NCBI GenBank assembly: GCA_017847725.1
Contig: JAGAXW010000021.1
Coordinates: 1-45,869 of the forward strand
Length of the DNA: 45,869 nt
Direction of reading: 5' to 3'
Origin: Prevotella sp.
GTDB taxonomy: Bacteria > Bacteroidota > Bacteroidia > Bacteroidales > Bacteroidaceae
Shown here: positions 27,248 to 35,354 of the stretch, in pieces
Layout of the letters: each line of letters begins with the position of its first letter
Numbering within the stretch: the stretch's first letter is position 1
Notes under the pieces: generated by a model
Database searches by the model: none
What the model saw: the letters and a program-made list of their open reading frames with translations, nothing else
What the model was told of the DNA's origin: nothing
Translations under genes and position numbers: made by a program

Positions 27248-27282
27248 CAAAGATACTGATTTATCTTTCAAAATCAGTATCT
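27248..27282 (-). promoter_or_regulatory. Phosphohexomutase promoter overlapped by a 12-bp inverted repeat
   Basis: On the minus strand TATCTTTG (27248-27255) is a consensus -7 box, 39 bases before the start codon. AGATACTGATTT at 27251-27262 and AAATCAGTATCT at 27271-27282 form a perfect 12-bp inverted repeat with an 8-bp spacer that covers the box. It may be an operator, or the terminator of the gene upstream, or both. A long A/T homopolymer tract lies next to it (about 27288-27307). Confidence 0.6.
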
Positions 27283-27304
27283 CCACCTTTTTTTTTTTAT
27301 TTTT

Positions 27305-28513
27305 TTAATGATTGCGCAGCAACTTGTCTATTTCCTCAAACTGTCTTCCTAAATTCAAATTGAAATAAATGCGGTACAACGCCGGTCCCCAGCGCTGCTT
27401 ATCGTCTGGAACCATACGGCGGTAGTCTTCCATATATGGTCGCGCCTCCTTATACAATTGCTGCAGCTTGCTTCGATACTTTCGGGGCTCATTGATTTTC
27501 TCCAGTCTCAGCGCCTGATTCAGTTTGCAGGTCGCAATATGGTAGTATGGTTCAGGCAATGTGTCGCAGATCTCAATCATATGACTGCTTACGTCGATAC
27601 ACTCATCATAGCGTTCTGTGTTCAGTAACACGATAGATTTTGCTAACAGGAATAACGTATTATCCGGATTCACGCCCAGTCCATAGTCTGCTACTACCAT
27701 CACAGAGTCGTTCTCGCCAAGCTTTGTATAGTAGTCGGCCAGTCTTGGGAAGAAATAGCTGTATTCAGGACAGCGATAGAAGCCCTCTCGCAAGGTGTTT
27801 ACATAGGCGACCGTATCGTTTTTCCACAGATGAGCTTCACACAGATACTGCAAGGCAAAATGTACCTTGTCAACGTTCCTTTTTGCCAGTTCTCCATATT
27901 TTAGCACCCTTTGGGCATCATGCATCCGTTGGCCGCAATAAATGGCCCAATAGGCTGCTTGTGGCATTACCGAATCATTCTCCAAATAGTGGTAGCTGCT
28001 AAACAGTGGTTGTCGGCCGGTATCCAGATAGGTGTCATAGAAGTCATAAGCCGTTTGGAAGTCTGCCTTTCGGATATAATATGAACCTCCATAATACAGG
28101 TTTGGCCGTAAGGGTGCAAGCCTTTCGGCATGTCTTTTCCTGTATTCAGGTTTGACACGCCCCTTTTTGTCGGGCTTCATATCCAGCGAATCGAGCGTCT
28201 CAGCAATCATAAACATACGACGCGTCAGCCCAAAAAAGGCTGACGTGTCGTATTTCTGTTTCAGATAGAGCTTCTCGTTGGCAGCTGCATACTGTCCGCC
28301 AACTGCCTCAAGCCACATCTGGTAGATTTTCTTGTTCTCCCTGTTTTTCTGATTCTTCAACAGGTCGGTCATCAGCTTCTCAGCCTTGTCATAGTCTTTT
28401 CCGCTCTTGATATAGGTCTCTGCCTGATCCAACTCATTTCTCTGAGCCGCCAACGGCAAGACAGTCATACAAAATACGGCCACCAGACAGGCAGCGACAT
28501 GCTGATACCACAT
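27305..28513 (-). CDS. Exported tetratricopeptide-like protein
   Basis: The 402-aa protein begins MWYQHVAACLVAVFCMTVL, a signal peptide ending at about ALAA-type LPLAAQ, followed by helical repeats. Recognisable TPR-like units include LDQAETYIKSGKDYDKAEKL near the start and a run from about residue 250 (PDNTLFLLAKSIVLLNTERYDE). It is probably periplasmic or outer-membrane linked and may scaffold other proteins. An in-frame ATG at 28549 (MSGYIDKED) lies 9 bases after a TAATTTTG -7 box (28559-28566), so it is an alternative start. It is upstream of the phosphohexomutase gene on the same strand. Confidence 0.7.
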   Translation of the reverse strand: MWYQHVAACLVAVFCMTVLPLAAQRNELDQAETYIKSGKDYDKAEKLMTDLLKNQKNRENKKIYQMWLEAVGGQYAAANEKLYLKQKYDTSAFFGLTRRMFMIAETLDSLDMKPDKKGRVKPEYRKRHAERLAPLRPNLYYGGSYYIRKADFQTAYDFYDTYLDTGRQPLFSSYHYLENDSVMPQAAYWAIYCGQRMHDAQRVLKYGELAKRNVDKVHFALQYLCEAHLWKNDTVAYVNTLREGFYRCPEYSYFFPRLADYYTKLGENDSVMVVADYGLGVNPDNTLFLLAKSIVLLNTERYDECIDVSSHMIEICDTLPEPYYHIATCKLNQALRLEKINEPRKYRSKLQQLYKEARPYMEDYRRMVPDDKQRWGPALYRIYFNLNLGRQFEEIDKLLRNH

Positions 28514-28558
28514 TACTGAATTATCTTCTTTATCTATGTATCCACTCATTAATCTCGG

Positions 28559-28566
28559 CAAAATTA
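28559..28566 (-). promoter_or_regulatory. -7 box upstream of the TPR-like gene
   Basis: TAATTTTG on the minus strand fits TAnnTTTG and lies 9 bases from the ATG at 28549 and 45 bases from the ATG at 28513. It rules out the longest possible start at 28570. Confidence 0.5.
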
Positions 28567-28671
28567 CCACTTCATTTTTACATACGAGCAGAGAAACAGG
28601 CTACTTTAACATAAATTAAACTCCTCGTCTATTTTAAACAGCCCACGCCTAATATATATTTAAGGTGAAAA

Positions 28672-28703
28672 TTTGGCTGTTTACCCACTTCTTAGTACCT
28701 TTG
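28672..28703 (+). promoter_or_regulatory. Consensus promoter of the HD hydrolase gene (near-leaderless)
   Basis: TTTG at 28672-28675 and TACCTTTG at 28696-28703 are 20 bases apart, a full match to the Bacteroidota consensus. Only 9 bases separate the -7 box from the ATG at 28713, so the mRNA should have almost no leader. Confidence 0.75.
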
Positions 28704-28712
28704 CATCCAACT

Positions 28713-29933
28713 ATGAATGACCATAAAATCATCAACGATCCGGTATTCGGATTCATCAAGATTCCACGCGGACTGCTCTATGACATCGTACAGCATTCCC
28801 TGTTCCAGCGCCTCAACCGCATTACCCAACTGGGGCTGACCTCTGTGGTCTACCCCGGTGCACGCCATACGCGCTTCCAACACTCACTGGGTGCCTTCCA
28901 CCTGATGTCCGAAGCTGTACGCTCCCTCACAGAGAAAGGTGTCTATATTTTCGACTCTGAAGCCGAGGCCGTCTGTGCAGCCATTCTTATGCACGACATC
29001 GGGCACGGACCATTCTCACACGTATTAGAGAATACGCTCATCCACGGTATCTCCCATGAAGACATATCCCTACGCATGATGGAGCAGATGGACTGCGACC
29101 TCCATGGACGCCTCCGACTTGCCATATCCATTTTCAAGGACGAATACCCCAATCAGATATTCCACCAGCTCATCTCTTCGCAGCTCGACATGGACCGTCT
29201 GGACTACCTGCGTCGCGACTCATTCTACACTGGCGTTACCGAAGGGAACATCGGGTCTGCACGCATCATCAAGATGCTCAATGTTAAAGACCAGCGACTG
29301 GTGGTCGAAGCCAAAGGCATCTACTCCATCGAAAACTATCTCACCACCCGCCGGCTTATGTACTGGCAGGTATACCTCCATAAGACGACAGTGGGCTATG
29401 AGAAGATACTGGTCAATGCTCTGAAGCGTGCCAAGGAACTCACCCGCCAAGGCCGCACGCTTTTCGCCTCTCCGTCTCTCGCCTACTTCCTTCAGAACGA
29501 CGTCGACCGTGCGTGGTTCGACACCCACGAAGAGGCACTTCAGCACTATGCCGAGCTCGACGACTCTGACATCTGGAGTGCCCTCAAGGTATGGCGCCAT
29601 GCCGACGACAGCATACTGGCGACGCTTGCCGCCGACCTGGTTGACCGCCATCTCTTCAAGGTAGAAGTTAGCGACCAGCCCCCCACCGACGACTACGTTG
29701 CTTCCATTCGGCAGCACATTGCCGACAGCATGGGTATCAGCATCGACGACACACGCTACCTGACGAGCCTTACTGAAATTGGCAAGGATATGTACAACCC
29801 CGACGACGACAGCATTGGTATTCTCTATAAAGACGGCACCGTCAAAGATATCGCCGAAGCATCAGAAATCCTGAATGTACAACTCCTTTCTAAAAAAATA
29901 CGTAAATATTATCTCTGTTATCAACGCATTTAG
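28713..29933 (+). CDS. SAMHD1-like HD-domain phosphohydrolase (putative dNTPase)
   Basis: This 406-aa protein has the HD-superfamily motifs of dGTPase/SAMHD1-type triphosphohydrolases. The first His is in HTRFQHSLGAFHLM, the HD pair in AAILMHDIGHGPFSH, and the last Asp in SSQLDMDRLDYLRRDSFYTG. The N-terminal PVFGFIKIPRGLLYDIV is typical of the YdhJ-like group. It likely hydrolyses dNTPs or related nucleotides; the exact substrate is unknown. The start at 28713 is fixed by the promoter position. It commonly precedes lpxD in Bacteroidales, as here. Confidence 0.85.
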   Translation: MNDHKIINDPVFGFIKIPRGLLYDIVQHSLFQRLNRITQLGLTSVVYPGARHTRFQHSLGAFHLMSEAVRSLTEKGVYIFDSEAEAVCAAILMHDIGHGPFSHVLENTLIHGISHEDISLRMMEQMDCDLHGRLRLAISIFKDEYPNQIFHQLISSQLDMDRLDYLRRDSFYTGVTEGNIGSARIIKMLNVKDQRLVVEAKGIYSIENYLTTRRLMYWQVYLHKTTVGYEKILVNALKRAKELTRQGRTLFASPSLAYFLQNDVDRAWFDTHEEALQHYAELDDSDIWSALKVWRHADDSILATLAADLVDRHLFKVEVSDQPPTDDYVASIRQHIADSMGISIDDTRYLTSLTEIGKDMYNPDDDSIGILYKDGTVKDIAEASEILNVQLLSKKIRKYYLCYQRI

Positions 29934-29944
29934 GATTTTTTTTG

Positions 29945-29952
29945 TATATTTG
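29945..29952 (+). promoter_or_regulatory. -7 box upstream of lpxD
   Basis: TATATTTG matches TAnnTTTG, 28 bases before the lpxD ATG, just after the end of the HD gene. The -33 region is weak. Confidence 0.55.
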
Positions 29953-29980
29953 CAGCGTTTATTAAAACATAAATATTAAT

Positions 29981-30967
29981 ATGGAATTTACAGCCAAGCA
30001 AGTTGCCGACCTGATAGGCGGCCGTGTTGAAGGCAATGAACAAGCTGTGATCAACACCTTTGCGAAAATAGAAGAGGGAAAAGAAGGAGCCATTTCATTT
30101 CTCTCTAACCTCAAATACACACCTTATATTTACACGACAAAATCCAGTGTCGTTCTCGTGAATAACGATTTGGAACTGGAGCACCCCGTCAGTTGCACGC
30201 TCATCCGCGTGGAGAACGCCTATGAGTGCGTTGCCAAACTAATGCAGATGTACGCTCAGATGCTGCCAAAGAAGACTGGCATCGACTCACTGGCATTCAT
30301 TGCCAAGTCGGCAAAGATAGGCAAGGACGTCTACATAGGTCCCTTCGCATGCATCGGCGAGAATGTCACCATTGGCGACGGTTCGTCAATCTATCCGCAT
30401 GTCACCATCTACGACGGTTGCAAGATTGGCAATAACGTCACCATCCACGCCGGCAGTGTCATTGGTGCCGACGGATTCGGCTTCGCTCCCAACACGGAAG
30501 GTTACGAGAAGATTCCCCAGTTGGGCATTGTTGTTATCGAGGACAACGTCGAGATTGGTGCCAACACATGCGTCGACCGCTCTACAATGGGGCAGACCAT
30601 TATCCACAAGGGCGTCAAGCTCGACAACCTTATTCAGGTGGCTCACAACTGTGAGATTGGTGAGAACACCGTCATGTCGGCTCAGGTTGGCATGGCCGGC
30701 TCCACAAAGATTGGAGCATGGTGCATGGTTGGCGGACAGGCTGGTTTCTCAGGCCATATCCATATTGCCGACAGAACCATGATTGGTGCCCAGAGCGGTG
30801 TCATGAGCAATACCAAGGGAAATGGCGAGAGCATTATCGGCTCTCCAGCCATGGACCCCAAACTCTTCTTTAAGTCTTCTGCAGTCATCAGGAAATTGCC
30901 AGAGATGTACAAGGAGTTGGCTGCGCTACGTAAAGAACTGAATGAGCTCAAGAACGAAAAAAAATAA
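29981..30967 (+). CDS. lpxD: UDP-3-O-acylglucosamine N-acyltransferase
   Basis: This 328-aa protein adds the N-linked hydroxyacyl chain in lipid A synthesis. The N-terminal uridine-binding domain (about 1-100, with [11 protein letters not shown]) is followed by a left-handed beta-helix of hexapeptide repeats ([20 protein letters not shown] and similar). The catalytic His is likely the one in QVAHNCEIG, and GADGFGFAP is a family signature. Length is close to other LpxD proteins. It is 6 bases upstream of lpxC/fabZ. Confidence 0.95.
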   Translation: MEFTAKQVADLIGGRVEGNEQAVINTFAKIEEGKEGAISFLSNLKYTPYIYTTKSSVVLVNNDLELEHPVSCTLIRVENAYECVAKLMQMYAQMLPKKTGIDSLAFIAKSAKIGKDVYIGPFACIGENVTIGDGSSIYPHVTIYDGCKIGNNVTIHAGSVIGADGFGFAPNTEGYEKIPQLGIVVIEDNVEIGANTCVDRSTMGQTIIHKGVKLDNLIQVAHNCEIGENTVMSAQVGMAGSTKIGAWCMVGGQAGFSGHIHIADRTMIGAQSGVMSNTKGNGESIIGSPAMDPKLFFKSSAVIRKLPEMYKELAALRKELNELKNEKK

Positions 30968-30973
30968 GATTAT

Positions 30974-32356
30974 ATGAAGCAGAAAACACTGAAAGGCAGC
31001 TTTTCGCTGTTTGGCAAAGGACTGCACACCGGATTGAATCTGACTGTCACCTTCAATCCTGCACACGAAAATACGGGATATAAGATACAACGCATAGACC
31101 TTGAGGGCGAACCCGTCATCGACGCCATTGCAGAAAATGTTGTTGACACCCAGCGCGGCACGGTGCTTGGCAAGGGCGACGTCCGCGTATCTACCGTCGA
31201 ACATGGTCTATCGGCACTCTATGCCCTTGGTATTGACAACTGCCTCATTCAGGTCAACGGTCCCGAGTTCCCTATACTCGACGGCTCCGCCATCCAGTAT
31301 GTGGAGAAGATCAAAGAGGTCGGCATCGAAGAACTCAATGCTCCCAAAGACTGGTATATCATCCGCAAGAAGATTGAAGTCAAGGACGAGAATACGGGCT
31401 CATGCATCACCATCCTGCCCGACGAGGACTTCTCGCTGACAGCCATGTGCTCTTTCGAGTCAAAATTCATTAATTCCCAATTTGCATCCCTTGAGAAAGC
31501 CGAGCAGTATGCCACAGAAATAGCCGCAGCACGTACATTTGTATTCGTACGCGACATCGAGCCACTGCTACAGGCTAACCTCATCAAAGGAGGCGACCTC
31601 GACAATGCCATCGTCATCTACGAGCGGCAGACCACCCAAGAACGACTCGACCAATTGGCAGATATGCTCCACGTTGAGCATCGCGACGCCAACGAACTGG
31701 GCTACATCCAGCACAAGCCGCTGGTATGGGAAAACGAGTGTACACGCCACAAACTGCTCGACGTCATCGGCGACATGGCCCTGATTGGCAAACCCATCAA
31801 GGGTCGTATCATTGCGACACGTCCTGGGCATACCATCAACAACAAGTTTGCCCGTCAGATGCGTAAGGAAATCCGCAAACACGAGATTCAAGCCCCCATC
31901 TACGACCCCAACGACGAGCCGGTAATGGATGTCAACCGCATCCGTGAACTGTTGCCCCACCGCTACCCCATGCAACTGGTCGACAAAGTCATCTCGTTAG
32001 GTGCCAACACCATCGTAGGCATTAAGAACGTTACTGCCAACGAGCCCTTCTTCCAGGGACACTTCCCCGAAGAGCCTGTCATGCCCGGTGTGCTCCAGAT
32101 AGAAGCGATGGCCCAATGCGGTGGACTGCTGGTTCTCAACACATTGGAGGAACCAGAGCGCTGGTCCACCTATTTTATGAAGATTGACGATGTCAAGTTC
32201 CGCCAGAAGGTGGTACCCGGCGACACGCTACTCTTCAAGGTCGACCTGCTGGCCCCCGTCCGTCACGGTATCTCGTCGATGAAAGGCTACATCTTCGTGG
32301 GCGACCATGTTGTAGCCGAAGCAACCTTCACTGCCCAAATTGTCAAAAACAAGTAA
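30974..32356 (+). CDS. lpxC/fabZ: Bifunctional LpxC deacetylase / FabZ dehydratase
   Basis: This 460-aa fusion is typical of Bacteroidota. Residues 1 to about 305 are LpxC, the zinc deacetylase committing UDP-3-O-acyl-GlcNAc to lipid A: the zinc His is in VSTVEHGLSALYALG, with further ligands in HKLLDVIGDMALIG. Residues about 315-460 are FabZ, the hydroxyacyl-ACP dehydratase: LLPHRYPMQLVDKV, and the catalytic His and Glu in FFQGHFPEEPVMPGVLQIEA. The fusion couples lipid A and fatty acid synthesis. In many Bacteroidales lpxA follows directly; here a GH51 gene follows after 7 bases. Confidence 0.96.
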   Translation: MKQKTLKGSFSLFGKGLHTGLNLTVTFNPAHENTGYKIQRIDLEGEPVIDAIAENVVDTQRGTVLGKGDVRVSTVEHGLSALYALGIDNCLIQVNGPEFPILDGSAIQYVEKIKEVGIEELNAPKDWYIIRKKIEVKDENTGSCITILPDEDFSLTAMCSFESKFINSQFASLEKAEQYATEIAAARTFVFVRDIEPLLQANLIKGGDLDNAIVIYERQTTQERLDQLADMLHVEHRDANELGYIQHKPLVWENECTRHKLLDVIGDMALIGKPIKGRIIATRPGHTINNKFARQMRKEIRKHEIQAPIYDPNDEPVMDVNRIRELLPHRYPMQLVDKVISLGANTIVGIKNVTANEPFFQGHFPEEPVMPGVLQIEAMAQCGGLLVLNTLEEPERWSTYFMKIDDVKFRQKVVPGDTLLFKVDLLAPVRHGISSMKGYIFVGDHVVAEATFTAQIVKNK

Positions 32357-32363
32357 GTAAAGT

Positions 32364-34355
32364 ATGAAAAAGAGAAATCTATTGGTCTCCATACTGATGC
32401 TAACCGCTGCGACAGCATGGAGTCAGAATGTTTTGGATCTCAACACCAAGAAAATCGGTTCACCTATTCAGCCTACCATGTATGGCATTTTCTTCGAAGA
32501 CATCAACTACGCTGCCGATGGCGGCTTGTATGGTGAGCTTGTCAAAAACCGTTCTTTCGAGTTTCCCCAACACCTGATGGGCTGGCAGGCTTTCGGACAG
32601 GTTAGCCTGCACAACGACGGTCCTTTTGAGCGCTGTCCGCACTATGTCGTGCTCGCCGCCCCCAACCATCAGGAGCGCCGCACGGGACTGGTCAATGAGG
32701 GCTACTTCGGCATCGGACTGAAGAAGAACGAGCCCTACCGCTTCTCCGTATGGGCCAAGGCGCCCAAGGGTGATGCAAAAATCCGCATCCAGTTTATCGA
32801 CGAGAACTCGATGGACGAAAAACAGGAGTTTGTAGAGGACTCACTGACCATCACCTCACGAGACTGGAAGAAATACACCGTCACAATGACTTCGCCGAAA
32901 GACGACAAGCAGGCTAAGCTACGCATCTTCCTCAAGGGTCATAACGAGGTCGCACTGGAGCATATCTCCCTATTCCCCGTCAATACGTATAAGAACCGTG
33001 AGAACGGTATGCGCCGCGACCTTGCACAGGCACTGGCTGACCTGCATCCCGGCATCTTCCGCTTCCCCGGCGGCTGCATTGTAGAGGGCACCGACCTCCA
33101 GACGCGCTACCAGTGGAAGAACACCATCGGACCGGTAGAAAACCGTCCACTCAACCAGAACCGCTGGGAACATACCTTCGACTACCGTTACTATCCTGAC
33201 TACTATCAGTCATACGGACTCGGATTCTTCGAGTTCTTCCAGTTGTCAGAGGACATCGGTGCCGAACCGCTGCCCATCCTCAGCGTCGGCCTGTCCTGTC
33301 AGTACCAAAACTGGAACAAAGAGAGCGCCCATGTGCCTCTCGACAGTCTGCAGCCCTATATTGACGACTGTCTCGACCTCATCGAGTTTGCCAATGGTCC
33401 CGCCACCTCCAAGTGGGGTAAGATACGTGCCGACATGGGACATCCTGCACCATTCAATATGAAATATATCGGAGTAGGCAACGAGCAGTGGGGCGAATTC
33501 TATTACGAGCGTCTTAAGCCCTTTGTCGCAGCCATCCGCGCCAAATATCCCGACATTAAGATTGTTGGCACCAGCGGTCCCGTACCCGAGGACAAGCCCG
33601 ACAACACCTATCGTTTCAGCGATGGTTGGAAAGCCATGAAGGCCCAGAAGGCTGACCTCGTCGACGAGCATTACTACCGCGACGAACAATGGTTCCTCAC
33701 CCACGGTCTGCGCTACGACAGCTACGACCGCAAGGGTCCGAAGGTCTTTGCCGGTGAGTATGCCTGCCATGGCAAGGGTAAGAAGTGGAACCACTATGAG
33801 GCTGCCATCCTCGAAGCCGCCTTCATGACAGGCTTTGAGCGCAATGCCGACGTGGTACACATGACCACCCCTGCCCCACTCTTCGCTCACGTCGATGGAT
33901 GGCAGTGGCGTCCTGACCAGATATGGTATGACCAGACACAGATGTTCAAGACCGTCAGCTACTACGTACAGCAGATGTACGCCACCAATGCCGGCACCCA
34001 TGTGCTGTCGCTCACCATGGACAAGAAGCCATTGGCCAACCAGCAGGGACAGAACGGTCTCTTCGCCTCAGCAGCCCTTGACCAGAAGTCTGGCGAAATC
34101 ATCGTCAAGGTGGCCAATACCTCCAAGCTTACACAGGCTGTCAACATCAACCTACTGGGCATGAAGGGAGAGCGCACCGCTCAGACGCTGACACTCACCC
34201 ATCAGGGAATGGACGACGAGAACAGCATCGGCAATCCCGAGCTCATTACTCCTAAGGCAGGCACCGTAAAGTGCGTCGCCGGTATCAAGCAGACGGTACT
34301 TACCGACCCGGCACTGCCGCCCATGTCATTCCGCATCTATCGCATCAAGAGATAG
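32364..34355 (+). CDS. GH51 alpha-L-arabinofuranosidase
   Basis: This 663-aa exported enzyme (signal peptide LLVSILMLTAATAWSQ) removes terminal arabinofuranose from arabinan or arabinoxylan. GH51 hallmarks are MYGIFFEDINYAADGGLY near residue 40, FRFPGGCIVEG near 235, the acid/base Glu374 in VGNEQW, and the nucleophile Glu465 in FAGEYA. A carbohydrate-binding beta-sandwich inserted after the first motif (about 80-200) and a C-terminal beta domain are present. It starts 7 bases after lpxC/fabZ without a promoter box of its own, so it may be read from the lipid A promoter. Its 3' end overlaps the convergent GH43 gene by 30 bases. Confidence 0.93.
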   Translation: MKKRNLLVSILMLTAATAWSQNVLDLNTKKIGSPIQPTMYGIFFEDINYAADGGLYGELVKNRSFEFPQHLMGWQAFGQVSLHNDGPFERCPHYVVLAAPNHQERRTGLVNEGYFGIGLKKNEPYRFSVWAKAPKGDAKIRIQFIDENSMDEKQEFVEDSLTITSRDWKKYTVTMTSPKDDKQAKLRIFLKGHNEVALEHISLFPVNTYKNRENGMRRDLAQALADLHPGIFRFPGGCIVEGTDLQTRYQWKNTIGPVENRPLNQNRWEHTFDYRYYPDYYQSYGLGFFEFFQLSEDIGAEPLPILSVGLSCQYQNWNKESAHVPLDSLQPYIDDCLDLIEFANGPATSKWGKIRADMGHPAPFNMKYIGVGNEQWGEFYYERLKPFVAAIRAKYPDIKIVGTSGPVPEDKPDNTYRFSDGWKAMKAQKADLVDEHYYRDEQWFLTHGLRYDSYDRKGPKVFAGEYACHGKGKKWNHYEAAILEAAFMTGFERNADVVHMTTPAPLFAHVDGWQWRPDQIWYDQTQMFKTVSYYVQQMYATNAGTHVLSLTMDKKPLANQQGQNGLFASAALDQKSGEIIVKVANTSKLTQAVNINLLGMKGERTAQTLTLTHQGMDDENSIGNPELITPKAGTVKCVAGIKQTVLTDPALPPMSFRIYRIKR

Positions 34356-35354
34356 CCATCCATCATCTGTCCAGCGAATGGCGCGCTGTATGAGTACCGC
34401 CTCGCCTTTGCCGCCGGTACGATAGCCATGACAGATAAAGATATCCTCACCTTTGAGGCTGTAGGCAGCACAATGCCCTGCAGCCTCAAAGTGTTTTTTG
34501 TCTCCTTCCAACACCAGCGTGCCACCGCCCAACAGCATGTCGCGCCCTTCGCGATCGACATAGGGTCCTTCCACGCTCTTCGACCGCCCTACAGCAACCC
34601 GGTAGGTGCTTTTTGGTCCCATGCAGCAATAGTCCCACGATACAAACAGATAATAGTAGTCACCATGCTTCATGATAAACGGAGCCTCTATGGCATTCCC
34701 CCCAGCATACTTAGAGGTAGGATTTGGTGCAGCATACCGGTAGCCGGGAGCATAGCGACGGGCGATGGTGCGGGGGCGCTCACCGGCGGCGGCATGCATC
34801 GTACTGTCCAGCCGTACCAATTGGATTCCATCCCAAAATGATCCCCATACCAGCCAGGGCCGGTCCTGACCGTCGATGACGAAGCACGGGTCAATAGCAT
34901 TCCAGTCATCGCGCTTCTCACGAGAGGCTACCACACACCCCTCGTCTTCCCAGATGGCATTCGCCAGTTTCTTGGTGCTTAACAGTCCGATGGCCGATGT
35001 GTTACGTCCGAAGGTAGAGCAGCTATACGCCATCCACCAGCGCCCATGCCACTGGATGACATCCGGTGCCCATACATGGTGGCGGAAGCCAGGCACGGAG
35101 TCACGTGTCCACACCGGCATCACGGTCATCAGCGGAGTGGGATGCACTGTCCATTCCTTACGGTCTTTAGATGTCAGTTGCCAGAGCCCCATGCCTGTCG
35201 AATACAGATAGTACAGTCCGTCTTCATAGGCCATCACAGGGTCGTGTACCATCGGGGATTTGGTGACAAACGGCGTAGCGGGATAATTTTTCCCCTGTGC
35301 CAGCATTGTGACACAGGGGATAATCATTAGTATTGTTATCAGTTGTCTTTTCAT
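34326..35354 (-). CDS. GH43 arabinanase/arabinofuranosidase-type enzyme
   Basis: The 342-aa exported protein (signal peptide LITILMIIPCVTMLAQ) is a single-domain five-bladed propeller of family GH43. The catalytic base Asp is in MVHDPVMAYEDGLYYLYS, the transition-state Asp in HVWAPDVIQWHGRWWMAYS, and the acid Glu in NAIEAPFIMKHGDYYYLF. The arrangement and the CCMG segment fit endo-1,5-alpha-L-arabinanase or exo-arabinanase subfamilies. Its ATG overlaps the stop of the upstream GH51 gene (ATGA at 35351-35354), so both enzymes are made together. Confidence 0.92.
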   Translation of the reverse strand: MKRQLITILMIIPCVTMLAQGKNYPATPFVTKSPMVHDPVMAYEDGLYYLYSTGMGLWQLTSKDRKEWTVHPTPLMTVMPVWTRDSVPGFRHHVWAPDVIQWHGRWWMAYSCSTFGRNTSAIGLLSTKKLANAIWEDEGCVVASREKRDDWNAIDPCFVIDGQDRPWLVWGSFWDGIQLVRLDSTMHAAAGERPRTIARRYAPGYRYAAPNPTSKYAGGNAIEAPFIMKHGDYYYLFVSWDYCCMGPKSTYRVAVGRSKSVEGPYVDREGRDMLLGGGTLVLEGDKKHFEAAGHCAAYSLKGEDIFICHGYRTGGKGEAVLIQRAIRWTDDGWLSLDAIDAE

